A stretch of 16,058 nucleotides of DNA from an uncultured Petrimonas sp. (lineage in GTDB: Bacteria; Bacteroidota; Bacteroidia; Bacteroidales; Dysgonomonadaceae): positions 1 through 16,058 of the forward strand of contig CAKTUP010000032.1 in NCBI GenBank assembly GCA_934621705.1, read 5' to 3'. A program made the translations under genes and the position numbers. Below, one piece after another: positions 1-6,795 of the stretch. Positions within the stretch are counted from its first letter, which is position 1. Each line of letters starts with the position of its first letter. The notes beneath the pieces were generated by a model that was given only the letters and a program-made list of their open reading frames with translations, searched no databases and was not told the DNA's origin.

Positions 1-76
1 CTTTCTTTTCCGCTTTTTGAATGTAAAGCGGATAGACATTGACGAAAGGCATGGAAAATATTTTGGAGTTGTTCAT
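1..76 (-). CDS. DUF2200 family protein, N-terminal fragment (cut by window edge)
   Basis: An open frame starts at an ATG whose complement lies at 74-76 and runs off the left edge; 25 codons are visible. The peptide reads MNNSKIFSMPFVNVY followed by PLYIQKAEKK. This matches my memory of the N-terminus of DUF2200 proteins (small, about 120 residues, function unknown), which have an I(Y/F)xMxFxxVYPxYxxKAEKKGR pattern. It lies 63 bp downstream of the permease stop on the same strand, with a hairpin between them, so it is probably transcribed separately or by read-through. A second in-frame ATG (codon 9) could also serve as the start, but the upstream ATG includes the conserved I-F/Y residue pair. 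The assignment rests on a short stretch. Confidence 0.7.
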   Translation of the reverse strand, partial: MNNSKIFSMPFVNVYPLYIQKAEKK

Positions 77-96
77 ATTTTATGTGATGTTCCACC

Positions 97-125
97 GCGC
101 CTTGCGGTTCAAAACCGCACGGCGC
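97..125 (-). terminator. Hairpin downstream of the uracil permease gene
   Basis: The arms are GCGCC and TGCGGTT, separated by one mismatch, pairing with AACCGCA and GGCGC around a CAA loop. The hairpin lies 14 nt past the permease stop on the minus strand and before the DUF2200 start. No strong U-run follows it, so it may be a weak intrinsic terminator or an RNA-stabilising stem. Confidence 0.5.
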
Positions 126-139
126 ATTAAGGTGAGATC

Positions 140-1351
140 TTACTTACTTACGCTTTCCTTCTCTTCCTTCTGTCTCGGCAAAATCAGATTAAGAATCACT
201 CCCACCATAGCAGCCAGGCCAATTCCGGCGAATGTGAAATCGCCTACTTTTAAAATAGCTCCGCCAATTCCGGTTGTAAGAGTAAGCGAGACAATAATTA
301 AATTTCGGGTGATGCCCATATTGGTTTTATTGGCAATCATATTGTTAACACCGGTGGCGGCGATCATACCGAAAAGCAGCAGCATAATTCCGCCCAACAC
401 CGCATTGGGTATGGTTTTCAGAAAAACACTGATTTTTCCCACCAGCGAAAATACAATGCCCGTAACGGCAGCGATGCGAATCACCACCGGATCGGTAACT
501 TTAGTCAGCACCATGGCACCGGTTACTTCGGAATAAGTGGTAACGGGAGGCCCGCCGATGAGTCCGGCAATACTGCACGCGATACCATCGCCCAACATGG
601 TTCTGTGCAATCCGGGATTTTTCACGAAATCTTTCTCGGCCACCTGGCTTACGGCATACACATCGCCCACGTGTTCGATAACCGGCGCAATGGCAACCGG
701 AGCCATAAACAAAATCGCCTGCCACGAAAATTGAGGCGTTACAAATTGCGGCAAACTAAACCATGGCGCATCGATAACCGGGGTGAAGTCTATCTTTCCC
801 ATAAAAAAAGCGGCAAGATATCCCACGATAATTCCGCTGAAAATCGGTATCAGTTTCAATAATCCTTTGGCAAACATACTCACGACAATTGACGTTACCA
901 GGGCAATAATGGCCAGCAGCCAGTCTTGCGACGCCATATCCACTCCCGTTCCCGAAAGCGAAAGCCCGATGAGCATAATCACGGGGCCGATAACCACAGG
1001 CGGAAACAACCGCTGAATAACTTTTATTCCCTGCCATTTCACGAGCGCGCTCATCAGAAAATAAACGGCGCCCACGGCAACCAATCCCGACAGTGTTCCC
1101 GGCAATCCGTACAATTCGGTGGCTTTGATGATGGGAGCGATGAAGGCGAAACTGCTGCCCAAAAAAATGGGGACAATACCTTTCGAAACCAAGTGAAAGA
1201 TCAATGTCCCGATTCCGGCGGTGAATAAGGCTGTGGACGGATCCAAGCCGACTAAAAGAGGAACTAAAACCGTGGCTCCGAAAGCCACAAAAAGAAACTG
1301 AACCCCAACCACGGTTTTGGACAGGGGGGTGAGATGTTTTACATTTTCCAT
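140..1351 (-). CDS. uraA: NCS2 family uracil-type permease
   Basis: Inner-membrane nucleobase:cation symporter of the NCS2/UraA family, importing uracil or a related base with protons. The 403-residue length is usual for UraA-like proteins, and the chain is almost wholly hydrophobic, consistent with 14 membrane spans. Family motifs are present: GSSFAF (65-70) on the first half-helix repeat; EHVGD (226-230), where Glu226 matches the uracil-contacting Glu241 of E. coli UraA; and GGPPVTTYSE (266-275), where Glu275 matches Glu290. The position of E. coli His245, involved in proton coupling, is Asp230 here, a variant that may shift coupling or substrate, so xanthine or uric acid cannot be excluded. 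The start ATG at 1351 lies about 30 nt from a good Bacteroidota -7 box and is the only sensible start. It is probably monocistronic. Confidence 0.88.
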   Translation of the reverse strand: MENVKHLTPLSKTVVGVQFLFVAFGATVLVPLLVGLDPSTALFTAGIGTLIFHLVSKGIVPIFLGSSFAFIAPIIKATELYGLPGTLSGLVAVGAVYFLMSALVKWQGIKVIQRLFPPVVIGPVIMLIGLSLSGTGVDMASQDWLLAIIALVTSIVVSMFAKGLLKLIPIFSGIIVGYLAAFFMGKIDFTPVIDAPWFSLPQFVTPQFSWQAILFMAPVAIAPVIEHVGDVYAVSQVAEKDFVKNPGLHRTMLGDGIACSIAGLIGGPPVTTYSEVTGAMVLTKVTDPVVIRIAAVTGIVFSLVGKISVFLKTIPNAVLGGIMLLLFGMIAATGVNNMIANKTNMGITRNLIIVSLTLTTGIGGAILKVGDFTFAGIGLAAMVGVILNLILPRQKEEKESVSK

Positions 1352-1382
1352 GTTAAAAAGAATGTTGTTTTTTTGATTCGTG

Positions 1383-1390
1383 CAAAGTTA
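1383..1390 (-). promoter_or_regulatory. Bacteroidota -7 promoter element for the permease gene
   Basis: On the minus strand the sequence TAACTTTG fits the TAnnTTTG consensus exactly, 31 nt before the permease ATG. The expected -33 TTTG region contains only a weak TGTA match. Confidence 0.6.
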
Positions 1391-1428
1391 ACACAATTTG
1401 TGAATATTTTACATTGGGTGGGGAAAAA

Positions 1429-1456
1429 TGTTGGGTGTTGGATGATGGGTGTTTTT
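1429..1456. repeat. Heptad array A (consensus TGWTGGR)
   Basis: Four consecutive 7-nt units starting at 1429, 1436, 1443 and 1450. The first three are TGTTGGG, TGTTGGA and a TGATGGG unit, and the fourth is degenerate. It lies between the antitoxin-like gene and the permease promoter. It resembles the complement of array C. Confidence 0.6.
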
Positions 1457-1489
1457 GGTGTTGTGATTTTTAGTGAGTACGAAACAAAA

Positions 1490-1765
1490 TTATAATTCAT
1501 CAAGCACATCTTTTAATGGCCGCCCTTGTAATTTACCGTCCCGAGCCAATTTTATTTGATTACACATTTCATTTATGTCGGCAGTAATCTCCTTTTTGCT
1601 CAACGCCTTGTATTCTTCGTCAGGTTCGGCAACGATGTCGACCGATTGTTTCCGATTTTCGCGGCGGAGCAGTTGCTTTACCTGTTCGAGCACTTCGGCA
1701 TCGTTCACATCGAGCAACTGGCGGATGATGCTGTTTTTTTCGGCAGCTATTTTCATTGTATCCAT
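1490..1765 (-). CDS. Small antitoxin-like protein, unpaired
   Basis: A 91-residue soluble, charged protein with no signal or membrane segment. The N-terminal part (about 8-36) is predicted helical (IIRQLLDVNDAEVLEQV). A Glu/Lys-rich linker follows, and the C-terminus ends in DGKLQGRPLKDVLDEL. This helix-linker-basic-tail layout resembles Bacteroidota antitoxins that pair with RelE/ParE toxins, but I recognise no defined family. No toxin-sized reading frame follows: only 138 bp separate it from the permease start. It has its own promoter at 1785-1792, divergent from the DUF4199 gene. An alternative start is Met4 (MKIAAEKN). The gene appears real from its promoter, start spacing and amino-acid composition; the antitoxin role is inference. 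Confidence 0.65.
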   Translation of the reverse strand: MDTMKIAAEKNSIIRQLLDVNDAEVLEQVKQLLRRENRKQSVDIVAEPDEEYKALSKKEITADINEMCNQIKLARDGKLQGRPLKDVLDEL

Positions 1766-1784
1766 AACGTTTAATTTATATTAG

Positions 1785-1792
1785 CAAAGGTA
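1785..1792 (-). promoter_or_regulatory. Bacteroidota -7 promoter element for the antitoxin-like gene
   Basis: TACCTTTG on the minus strand matches TAnnTTTG and lies 19 nt before the ATG at 1765, giving a leader of about 12-15 nt. It is divergent from the plus-strand promoter at 1855. Confidence 0.6.
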
Positions 1793-1854
1793 TAAAAAAG
1801 AAACAGATAAGCAAACTTCCGGTTTCCGGCTTCCCACATCTGACTTTTTTTAGT

Positions 1855-1862
1855 TACTTTTG
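1855..1862 (+). promoter_or_regulatory. Bacteroidota -7 promoter element for the DUF4199 operon
   Basis: TACTTTTG matches TAnnTTTG and ends 18 nt before the ATG at 1881. It probably drives the DUF4199, glycosyltransferase and possibly apbE genes. No clear -33 TTTG is visible at the usual distance. Confidence 0.6.
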
Positions 1863-1880
1863 TAGGTTAAAAAGTTATTT

Positions 1881-2432
1881 ATGCGGGAAGATAAAAGTCA
1901 GTTGATGAATTACGCCATGTATGCCGGCGTGTTTTTGGGTTTATTTTGGATATTGAAGTATCTTTTTGTAATGGGTTCTACCCAATTTGCGGCTTTAAAT
2001 CTTATCGGCTCGTTTCTGACAATCGGCACACCGCTTATTCTTTATTATTTTCTCACAAAGTACAAAACCGATATCCTAAGCAACAATATGAGCTATTGGC
2101 ACGGAGTGCAGTTCGGAATTATGCTGTTCTTTTTTGCGTCTATTTTAGAAGCCGTAATCGTTTTCATACATATCACGTGGGTTGATCAGGCGTTTGTGGG
2201 AAAATTGTACGAAAATATGATCGAGACGGTGAAAACGATGAATTTGAGCGACAGAATGGTTAGCTCCATTGAAAATCAGCCGTTGCCCACGGCCATGAAT
2301 TATATTTTCAGCAACGTGATTCTGGCCGATGTGTTAATCGGACTTGTTTTGTCGTTGTTTATCGTTCCGATGGCGCTTCGATATACTCCGAGAAACAGTA
2401 AAGAGACTGCAAATCAAACTAAGGAAAATTAA
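1881..2432 (+). CDS. DUF4199 family membrane protein
   Basis: A 183-residue integral membrane protein. Four hydrophobic spans are visible at about residues 11-31, 37-58, 74-97 and 144-166. A longer extramembrane loop lies between spans 3 and 4 (about 98-143), and a polar Asn/Lys-rich tail ends the protein. This organisation and the N-terminal YAMYAGVFLG stretch fit DUF4199, a Bacteroidota family of unknown function. The stop is 24 bp before the glycosyltransferase start. As I recall, DUF4199 genes are often found next to a DPM1/GtrB-type glycosyltransferase, so a joint role in envelope glycolipid synthesis or flipping is plausible. The start was chosen because it follows directly on the promoter at 1855. 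Confidence 0.85.
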   Translation: MREDKSQLMNYAMYAGVFLGLFWILKYLFVMGSTQFAALNLIGSFLTIGTPLILYYFLTKYKTDILSNNMSYWHGVQFGIMLFFFASILEAVIVFIHITWVDQAFVGKLYENMIETVKTMNLSDRMVSSIENQPLPTAMNYIFSNVILADVLIGLVLSLFIVPMALRYTPRNSKETANQTKEN

Positions 2433-2456
2433 AAAGCAATCGTAAATTTAACTGAT

Positions 2457-3407
2457 ATGGATATTTCTGTTGTAATACCGCTCTACAACGAAGAAGAATC
2501 GCTTCCCGAACTGCACACGTGGATAAAACGCGTGATGGAAGAAAACGGTTTTTCGTATGAAATTATTTTTGTGGACGACGGAAGCACTGATGGTTCGTGG
2601 GAAGTAATTACGGAACTTCGCGAGCAATCGGATAAAGTGAAAGCGATAAAATTCCAGCGAAACTACGGAAAATCGCCCGCTTTGCATTGCGCTTTCCAGA
2701 AAGCCAAAGGAAACGTGATTATCACCATGGATGCCGATTTGCAAGACAGTCCAGACGAAATTCCCGAACTCTACCGAATGGTAAAAGAAGACGGTTACGA
2801 TCTGGTTTCGGGTTGGAAACGCAAGCGTTACGATGCTGCATTGACCAAAAACCTGCCGTCGAAGTTTTTCAATGCCACGGCACGGAATGTATCGGGAATT
2901 AAACTGCACGATTTCAATTGCGGATTAAAAGCCTACAAACGTTCCTTAGCCAAAAGCATAGAAGTTTACAACGATATGCACCGCTACATCCCCATTTTGG
3001 CCAAAGACGCCGGATTTAAAAATATTGGCGAGAAAGTAGTTCAACATCAGGCACGAAAATACGGCAAAAGCAAGTTCGGCGCCAGCCGTTTTGTAAATGG
3101 GTATTTAGATTTGCTGACGATTTGGTTTCTGAACAAATTCGGCAAAAAACCGATGCACTTTTTCGGACTGCTGGGCAGTATCATGTTTGTTCTCGGTTTC
3201 TTTTCCAGCCTTGCAGTGGGAGCCATCAAACTGTACGATATGCACCACGGAAATTCGTATCGGCTGGTAACCGAATCTCCCTATTTTTATATCTCGCTCA
3301 CGCTGATGATTTTGGGAACGTTGCTTTTCCTTACAGGATTTTTGGGCGAACTGATCTCACGAAATTCGCCGGATAGGAATAATTATCGGATTGAGGAGGA
3401 GATTTGA
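2457..3407 (+). CDS. GT2 glycosyltransferase, DPM1/GtrB-like
   Basis: Transfers a sugar from a nucleotide donor, probably to a polyprenyl phosphate, at the cytoplasmic face of the inner membrane. The GT-A fold covers about residues 1-215: IPLYNEEESL (7-16), VDDGSTDGSW (39-48) for nucleotide binding, and the metal-binding DADLQD (92-97). It also has NCGLKAY (154-160) and the basic ARKYGKSKFG segment (199-208) typical of dolichol/undecaprenyl-phosphate sugar synthases. Two C-terminal membrane helices follow at about 235-257 and 276-299, as in GtrB. The 316-residue length is normal. It is probably co-transcribed with the DUF4199 gene 24 bp upstream. The short spacer contains a CAATCGTAAAT fragment like the unit of array F. 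The sugar cannot be told from sequence. Confidence 0.9.
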   Translation: MDISVVIPLYNEEESLPELHTWIKRVMEENGFSYEIIFVDDGSTDGSWEVITELREQSDKVKAIKFQRNYGKSPALHCAFQKAKGNVIITMDADLQDSPDEIPELYRMVKEDGYDLVSGWKRKRYDAALTKNLPSKFFNATARNVSGIKLHDFNCGLKAYKRSLAKSIEVYNDMHRYIPILAKDAGFKNIGEKVVQHQARKYGKSKFGASRFVNGYLDLLTIWFLNKFGKKPMHFFGLLGSIMFVLGFFSSLAVGAIKLYDMHHGNSYRLVTESPYFYISLTLMILGTLLFLTGFLGELISRNSPDRNNYRIEEEI

Positions 3408-3415
3408 GAAAAAAT

Positions 3416-3443
3416 CACCAATTGCTAATTACCAATTACTAAT
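3416..3443. repeat. Heptad array B (consensus TRCYAAT)
   Basis: Four consecutive 7-nt units begin at 3416, 3423, 3430 and 3437. All end in AAT and share the pattern TRCYAAT, except C for T at the first base of the first unit. The array fills most of the 49-bp gap between the glycosyltransferase stop and the apbE start. Confidence 0.7.
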
Positions 3444-3456
3444 TATTTAAGAGAGC

Positions 3457-4473
3457 ATGAAACTTACAAAAACAGCTATATTTTTTATTTTTATAGTCCT
3501 TTTTGCATCCTGCGGCTCAGGAGATAAGAAAAAACCGAATTACCCCTATTTCCAGAACAGCGGCGAAATTTTCCACACCTTGTACAACATCAAATACGCT
3601 TACAATCGCTCACTGGAAAGTGAAATTCTGGCAGAATTAGAACGGTTTGAGTTATCGCTGAACCCTTTCGGGGAAAACACGATAATCACCAAAATAAACA
3701 ACAACGTGCCCGTGAAAACCGACTCGATGTTTATGGAAGTATTCAACAAAGCCAGGGAAGTTTCTCGCTTGTCGGACGGCAAATTCGATATTACAGCTTC
3801 GCCGCTCATCAACGCCTGGGGATTCGGTTTCAAGAATATGGACAGCATTACGCCCGAAATTATCGACAGCCTGAAACAGTTTGTCGGTTACGATAAAATA
3901 ACCATCGACAGCGAAGGAAACGTGGTAAAAACCGATTCGAGAGTGCAACTGAACCCTTCCGCTATTTCCAAAGGATATTCCTGCGATTTGGTTGCCCGAT
4001 TGCTGGATAGCTACGGAATTGAGAATTATATGGTGGAAATTGGCGGTGAAGTAGTGGCCAAGGGCGTGAACGATAAAGACGTGTGCTGGCGCATAGGCGT
4101 GGATAAACCCATCGACGACAGCACCGGATTACAACACCAACTGCAAACCATTCTTTCGCTGTGCGATAAGTCGCTGGCCACATCGGGAAATTACCGGAAT
4201 TATTACCTGAAAGACGGTAAAAAATACGCGCACACCATCGATCCGCAAACCGGATATCCTTCGGAACAGGATATTTTGGGCGCCACCGTAATTGCCGACG
4301 ATTGCATGACAGCCGACGCGTATGCCACGGCATTTATGGCTTCGGGACTGGAAAAATCGAAAGAGATTGCCCAAAAAATTTCCGGCCTGCATTATTATTT
4401 CATTTACGCGAAACCCGACGGCACCGTGGATGTAACTTACTCCGAAGGGTTTGAGCAGTTTTTTGCGGAGTAG
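3457..4473 (+). CDS. apbE: FAD:protein FMN transferase, ApbE-like lipoprotein
   Basis: Attaches FMN from FAD covalently to a Ser/Thr of periplasmic domains of redox proteins such as RnfG or NqrC, using Mg2+. The 338-residue chain begins with a lipoprotein signal (lipobox FASC, lipidated Cys19), placing it at the periplasmic side of a membrane. ApbE landmarks occur in order: FDITASPLINAWGFG (110-124), NPSAISKGYSCDLVA (166-180), EIGGEVVAKG (194-203), HTIDPQTGYP (259-268), and the metal-binding DCMTADAYATA (282-292) with Asp287. All key positions look intact. It lies 49 bp after the glycosyltransferase gene, across heptad array B, so it may be in the same transcript. No RNF or NQR genes are in the window, so its client is encoded elsewhere. 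Confidence 0.93.
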   Translation: MKLTKTAIFFIFIVLFASCGSGDKKKPNYPYFQNSGEIFHTLYNIKYAYNRSLESEILAELERFELSLNPFGENTIITKINNNVPVKTDSMFMEVFNKAREVSRLSDGKFDITASPLINAWGFGFKNMDSITPEIIDSLKQFVGYDKITIDSEGNVVKTDSRVQLNPSAISKGYSCDLVARLLDSYGIENYMVEIGGEVVAKGVNDKDVCWRIGVDKPIDDSTGLQHQLQTILSLCDKSLATSGNYRNYYLKDGKKYAHTIDPQTGYPSEQDILGATVIADDCMTADAYATAFMASGLEKSKEIAQKISGLHYYFIYAKPDGTVDVTYSEGFEQFFAE

Positions 4474-4480
4474 ATTTTAA

Positions 4481-4508
4481 GCCACGAATGGCACAGATAA
4501 ACACGAAT
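4481..4508 (+). repeat. Left arm of inverted repeat flanking the GxxExxY gene
   Basis: A 28-nt sequence beginning GCCACGAATG and ending CACGAAT. It matches the reverse complement of 4939-4966 at 24 of 28 positions by my alignment. It starts 7 nt after the apbE stop and ends 7 nt before the ATG at 4516, so it forms nearly all of the upstream region of that gene. Confidence 0.75.
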
Positions 4509-4515
4509 AGAAAAA

Positions 4516-4893
4516 ATGAATTCCGAGATTGTTTATAAGAACGAATCATATTCGATTATTGGATTTTGCATGGATGTTCATAACGAATTAGGACACGGAT
4601 TTTCGGAAGTTGTTTATAAAGATGCTTTAGAAATACTTTTTCAACAAGAAAATATTCTGTATGAGCGTGAAAAAGAATATCATGTGTTTTTTAAAGGCAA
4701 GATACTACCGCATTGCTTTTACGCAGATTTTGTAGTATGGAACAAAATTATTTTGGAAGTTAAATGTGTTTCGGAATTAACAAACGAACATATCTCGCAA
4801 ACAATCAATTACTTGAAGGTTTCCGGAAATAAACTGGGAATGTTGGTGAATTTTGCGCGCGAACGTCTGGAATACAAGCGATTGATTTTATAA
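4516..4893 (+). CDS. GxxExxY protein (PDDEXK nuclease-like)
   Basis: A 125-residue protein of the GxxExxY family, common in Bacteroidota, Verrucomicrobiota and other phyla. The name-giving motif GFSEVVY is at 28-34. A nuclease-like core follows: Asp71 (YADFVV), Glu81-x-Lys83 (LEVKCV) and Gln95 (QTINYL), matching the D...ExK...Q pattern of PDDEXK folds. Length is normal and nothing is missing. No cellular role is established to my knowledge. The gene is visibly more AT-rich than apbE and the alkyltransferase on either side and is enclosed by the inverted repeat arms at 4481 and 4939, which suggests it arrived as a unit. No transposase is present. The start ATG at 4516 follows closely on the left arm. 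Confidence 0.88.
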   Translation: MNSEIVYKNESYSIIGFCMDVHNELGHGFSEVVYKDALEILFQQENILYEREKEYHVFFKGKILPHCFYADFVVWNKIILEVKCVSELTNEHISQTINYLKVSGNKLGMLVNFARERLEYKRLIL

Positions 4894-4928
4894 ATTTGAG
4901 TATTTTTACTCTTGGCATCACAACTAAT

Positions 4929-4945
4929 CACGAATGAAATTCGTG
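4929..4945. repeat. Small hairpin CACGAAT-GAA-ATTCGTG
   Basis: Perfect 7-bp arms around a GAA loop, overlapping the right inverted-repeat arm. It provides an extra CACGAAT copy in the opposite sense and could act as a weak transcription stop after the GxxExxY gene, although no T-run follows. Confidence 0.5.
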
Positions 4946-4966
4946 TTAATTCGTGTCATTCGTGGC
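4939..4966 (-). repeat. Right arm of inverted repeat flanking the GxxExxY gene
   Basis: The reverse complement of 4481-4508 with four mismatches. On the minus strand it contains three CACGAAT cores, the outer two identical to those of the left arm. Flanking bases are TTTTAA on the left of the unit and TTATAA on the right; this similarity could be a target duplication but is too AT-rich to trust. Confidence 0.75.
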
Positions 4967-5105
4967 TTATAAACCCAATTTTGTGGTTAAAAATACAAAT
5001 AGATTATTTTCGATAAGTACCAATTAAAAATTATTTTATGTTATTTTGCTTTGCAAATTATTATATACAGCCACCGCTCGAACTTGTTCGCTCGCTTTGA
5101 CGAGA

Positions 5106-5127
5106 AATGGCACCAATTTGCACGAAT
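5106..5127 (+). repeat. Third, degenerate copy of the CACGAAT-type repeat
   Basis: Begins AATGGCAC and ends CACGAAT, matching the left arm (4487-4508) at 17 of 22 positions. It lies in the 284-bp gap before the alkyltransferase gene, which otherwise holds no reading frame I would call. An AT-rich stretch (4967-5070) precedes it. Confidence 0.5.
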
Positions 5128-5147
5128 AAATCAGCAAAGCTGATTTA
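5127..5147. repeat. Hairpin with TAAATCAGC arms
   Basis: TAAATCAGC and GCTGATTTA pair perfectly (9 bp) around an AAA loop, directly after the degenerate CACGAAT repeat. It lies 30 nt upstream of the alkyltransferase ATG and so could be in that gene's leader or part of the same dispersed repeat. Confidence 0.55.
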
Positions 5148-5177
5148 AAATTCGTAACTTAATTAATAACAACAATT

Positions 5178-5732
5178 ATGCACAACACCGTTTCCATTGT
5201 TCCTATGAACAAAAAAGAAATAAAAGATTTAGTTATCAACTATTTCTTTTACGAAACCGATTACAGTTTAGCGCTTATCGCTTCCACTTCGAAAGGCATT
5301 TGTTACATCGGTTTCGGAGAAAAAGAACCGATGCTTACTGATTTAAAAAAGAGATATTCCGGTGCCGATATTCAGGAAAAAACAGCCGATTTGCATCAAT
5401 CCGCCTTAAGTTTTATCCGAAACGAAGAAGTTGCCGAGTTTCCGTTACACATTTCGGGAACCGATTTTCAGCTCAGTGTTTGGAAAGCGTTGCTGGAAAT
5501 TCCTATCGGAAAATTATCTTCCTATCGGGCAGTTGCCGATGCCGTAAACAACCCGAAAGCCGTGCGTGCAGTGGGTTCCGCCGTCGGCGATAACCCTGTT
5601 TCGTACATCATTCCCTGTCACCGCGTTATCCGTTCCGACGGTGCTTTGGGCGGATATTTCTGGGGACTGGACATTAAAAAGAAAATGATTGAAGGGGAAA
5701 AGAAACGCGTATCTACTAACATAAACCCCTAA
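5178..5732 (+). CDS. ogt: Methylated-DNA--protein-cysteine S-methyltransferase
   Basis: A suicide DNA-repair protein that takes the alkyl group from O6-alkylguanine (and O4-alkylthymine) onto its own cysteine. In 184 residues it has a variable N-terminal RNase-H-like domain (about 20-90) and the conserved C-terminal DNA-binding domain. The latter shows FQLSVWKALLEIPIGKLSSY (97-116), the nucleotide-flipping Tyr116, the arginine finger Arg130 in AVRAVGSAVG, and the active-site PCHRV (146-150) with acceptor Cys147. Spacing is close to human MGMT (Tyr114, Arg128, Cys145). It lacks the Ada phosphotriester domain and AraC domain. An internal Met10 (MNKKEIKDL) is a possible shorter start. The porin gene starts 30 bp downstream, across heptad array C, so the two may share a transcript although their functions are unrelated. 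Confidence 0.93.
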   Translation: MHNTVSIVPMNKKEIKDLVINYFFYETDYSLALIASTSKGICYIGFGEKEPMLTDLKKRYSGADIQEKTADLHQSALSFIRNEEVAEFPLHISGTDFQLSVWKALLEIPIGKLSSYRAVADAVNNPKAVRAVGSAVGDNPVSYIIPCHRVIRSDGALGGYFWGLDIKKKMIEGEKKRVSTNINP

Positions 5733-5753
5733 ACATCAAACGTCAACCATCAA
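5733..5753. repeat. Heptad array C (consensus MCRTCAA)
   Basis: Three 7-nt units starting at 5733, 5740 and 5747, each ending TCAA. The array begins at the base after the alkyltransferase stop and ends 9 nt before the porin ATG, so it replaces any ordinary ribosome-binding region. Confidence 0.65.
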
Positions 5754-5762
5754 AACAATATA

Positions 5763-6770
5763 ATGACATTAAAAAATTATCTTATCCTAATTTTATTCGC
5801 TATTTCATTGGCTATATCGGCTCAGGAAGCCGATTCGGTCCGTTATCCATCGTTTAGTGTCGACGGAGCGATGAAAAATAAAGTGGAGTATGCCACCGAA
5901 ACCGGAAACTATCGATTTTCCGTTAGAAACTCCAGGTTGGGAATTCGCGGAAACCTGACCGATTTTTTCACTTATCGCGGACAAATTGAGTTGAGCGATA
6001 ACGGCAATTTCAAGGTGTTGGACCTGTTCGGTTCGTTCGTGCCGATTGAAGGCTTGACATTCTCGCTGGGGCAAACCAGCATTCCCTTGTTCAACACATA
6101 CGTTGTTGCTCCCGCCAATTTAATGTTCGCCAACCGGGCTTTTATCGGAAAATATTTTTTAAGTACCCGCGACATCGGTTTTCATGCCGATTACAACTTT
6201 CAAATCGGCTCTGTGCCTACGTCCATCGAATTTGGCCTTTACAACGGAAATACCATAAACGACCCCGTTTGGCGCGAAAGATTGTCGTATGGCGCTCGTT
6301 TCGAGCTGGGTACGATGAAGGGTTTGCGTTCTACTTTTAAATTTTACGACTATTTGAATACATCCGTTGCGCATTACCTTTTTTATGGAGCAGATTTGCG
6401 TTATCAGGCCGATAAATGGAAGATAGAAACCGAATTTATGAAACGGGATAACAAAAACAGGGATGAAGATGAAATGCTATCGTATTATGTGCAAGGCGCT
6501 TACGTTTTTCCACTGAAGGAAACTTATTTCTTTAAACATATTATTCCGGCAGTCCGTTGGGACGCTATCGATAAACATTTGAATGTGAGTGGATTTGATG
6601 CGAATCGCTTGACCGTAGGACTTGGTTTCGGGTTGACGAAGAAATATTTTTCATCGATCCTGAGATTGGATTACGAATGGTATTTTATAAACAATACATT
6701 GGATATCTTAAACTTATACGATGAAATGGATTCGGACAAGTTTACGGTTGAATTGCTGCTTACTTTTTAA
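5763..6770 (+). CDS. Outer-membrane porin, OprO/OprP-like
   Basis: A 335-residue outer-membrane beta-barrel of the phosphate-selective porin O/P type. The signal peptide covers residues 1-20 (cleavage expected at SA|QEADS). The mature part is rich in alternating amphipathic strands with aromatic girdles, for example YRGQIELSDN, GLTFSLGQTSIP and FYDYLNTSV. It contains the SRLGIRGN stretch typical of this group and ends with a C-terminal Phe (VELLLTF), the signal for barrel insertion. The length is at the short end for the family. A DUF1080-PHP lipoprotein gene starts 25 bp downstream, which suggests co-transcription and a role in passing small sugars or other anionic solutes. Phosphate specificity cannot be inferred from the family name alone. 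Confidence 0.78.
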   Translation: MTLKNYLILILFAISLAISAQEADSVRYPSFSVDGAMKNKVEYATETGNYRFSVRNSRLGIRGNLTDFFTYRGQIELSDNGNFKVLDLFGSFVPIEGLTFSLGQTSIPLFNTYVVAPANLMFANRAFIGKYFLSTRDIGFHADYNFQIGSVPTSIEFGLYNGNTINDPVWRERLSYGARFELGTMKGLRSTFKFYDYLNTSVAHYLFYGADLRYQADKWKIETEFMKRDNKNRDEDEMLSYYVQGAYVFPLKETYFFKHIIPAVRWDAIDKHLNVSGFDANRLTVGLGFGLTKKYFSSILRLDYEWYFINNTLDILNLYDEMDSDKFTVELLLTF

Positions 6771-6795
6771 AAAAAAATCTGCTAAATTTAAAACT

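Noticed and set aside
39-536. 165-codon plus-strand open frame over the permease end
   Set aside because: It overlaps the uracil permease and the DUF2200 start, which both have family motifs. Its translation is low-complexity and Pro/Ile/Thr-rich.
1352-1489. Hidden RelE/ParE-type toxin next to the antitoxin-like gene
   Set aside because: Only 138 bp, containing a heptad array and the permease promoter. No plausible reading frame of toxin length on either strand.
4481-4966. Insertion sequence
   Set aside because: The enclosed 125-residue protein is not a transposase, and no convincing target duplication is visible. Described as a repeat-bracketed unit instead.
6721-6795. Upstream start for the DUF1080-PHP lipoprotein
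   Set aside because: It would add 25 residues encoded inside the porin gene and would place the lipoprotein signal internally. The ATG at 6796 gives a standard lipobox with Cys19.
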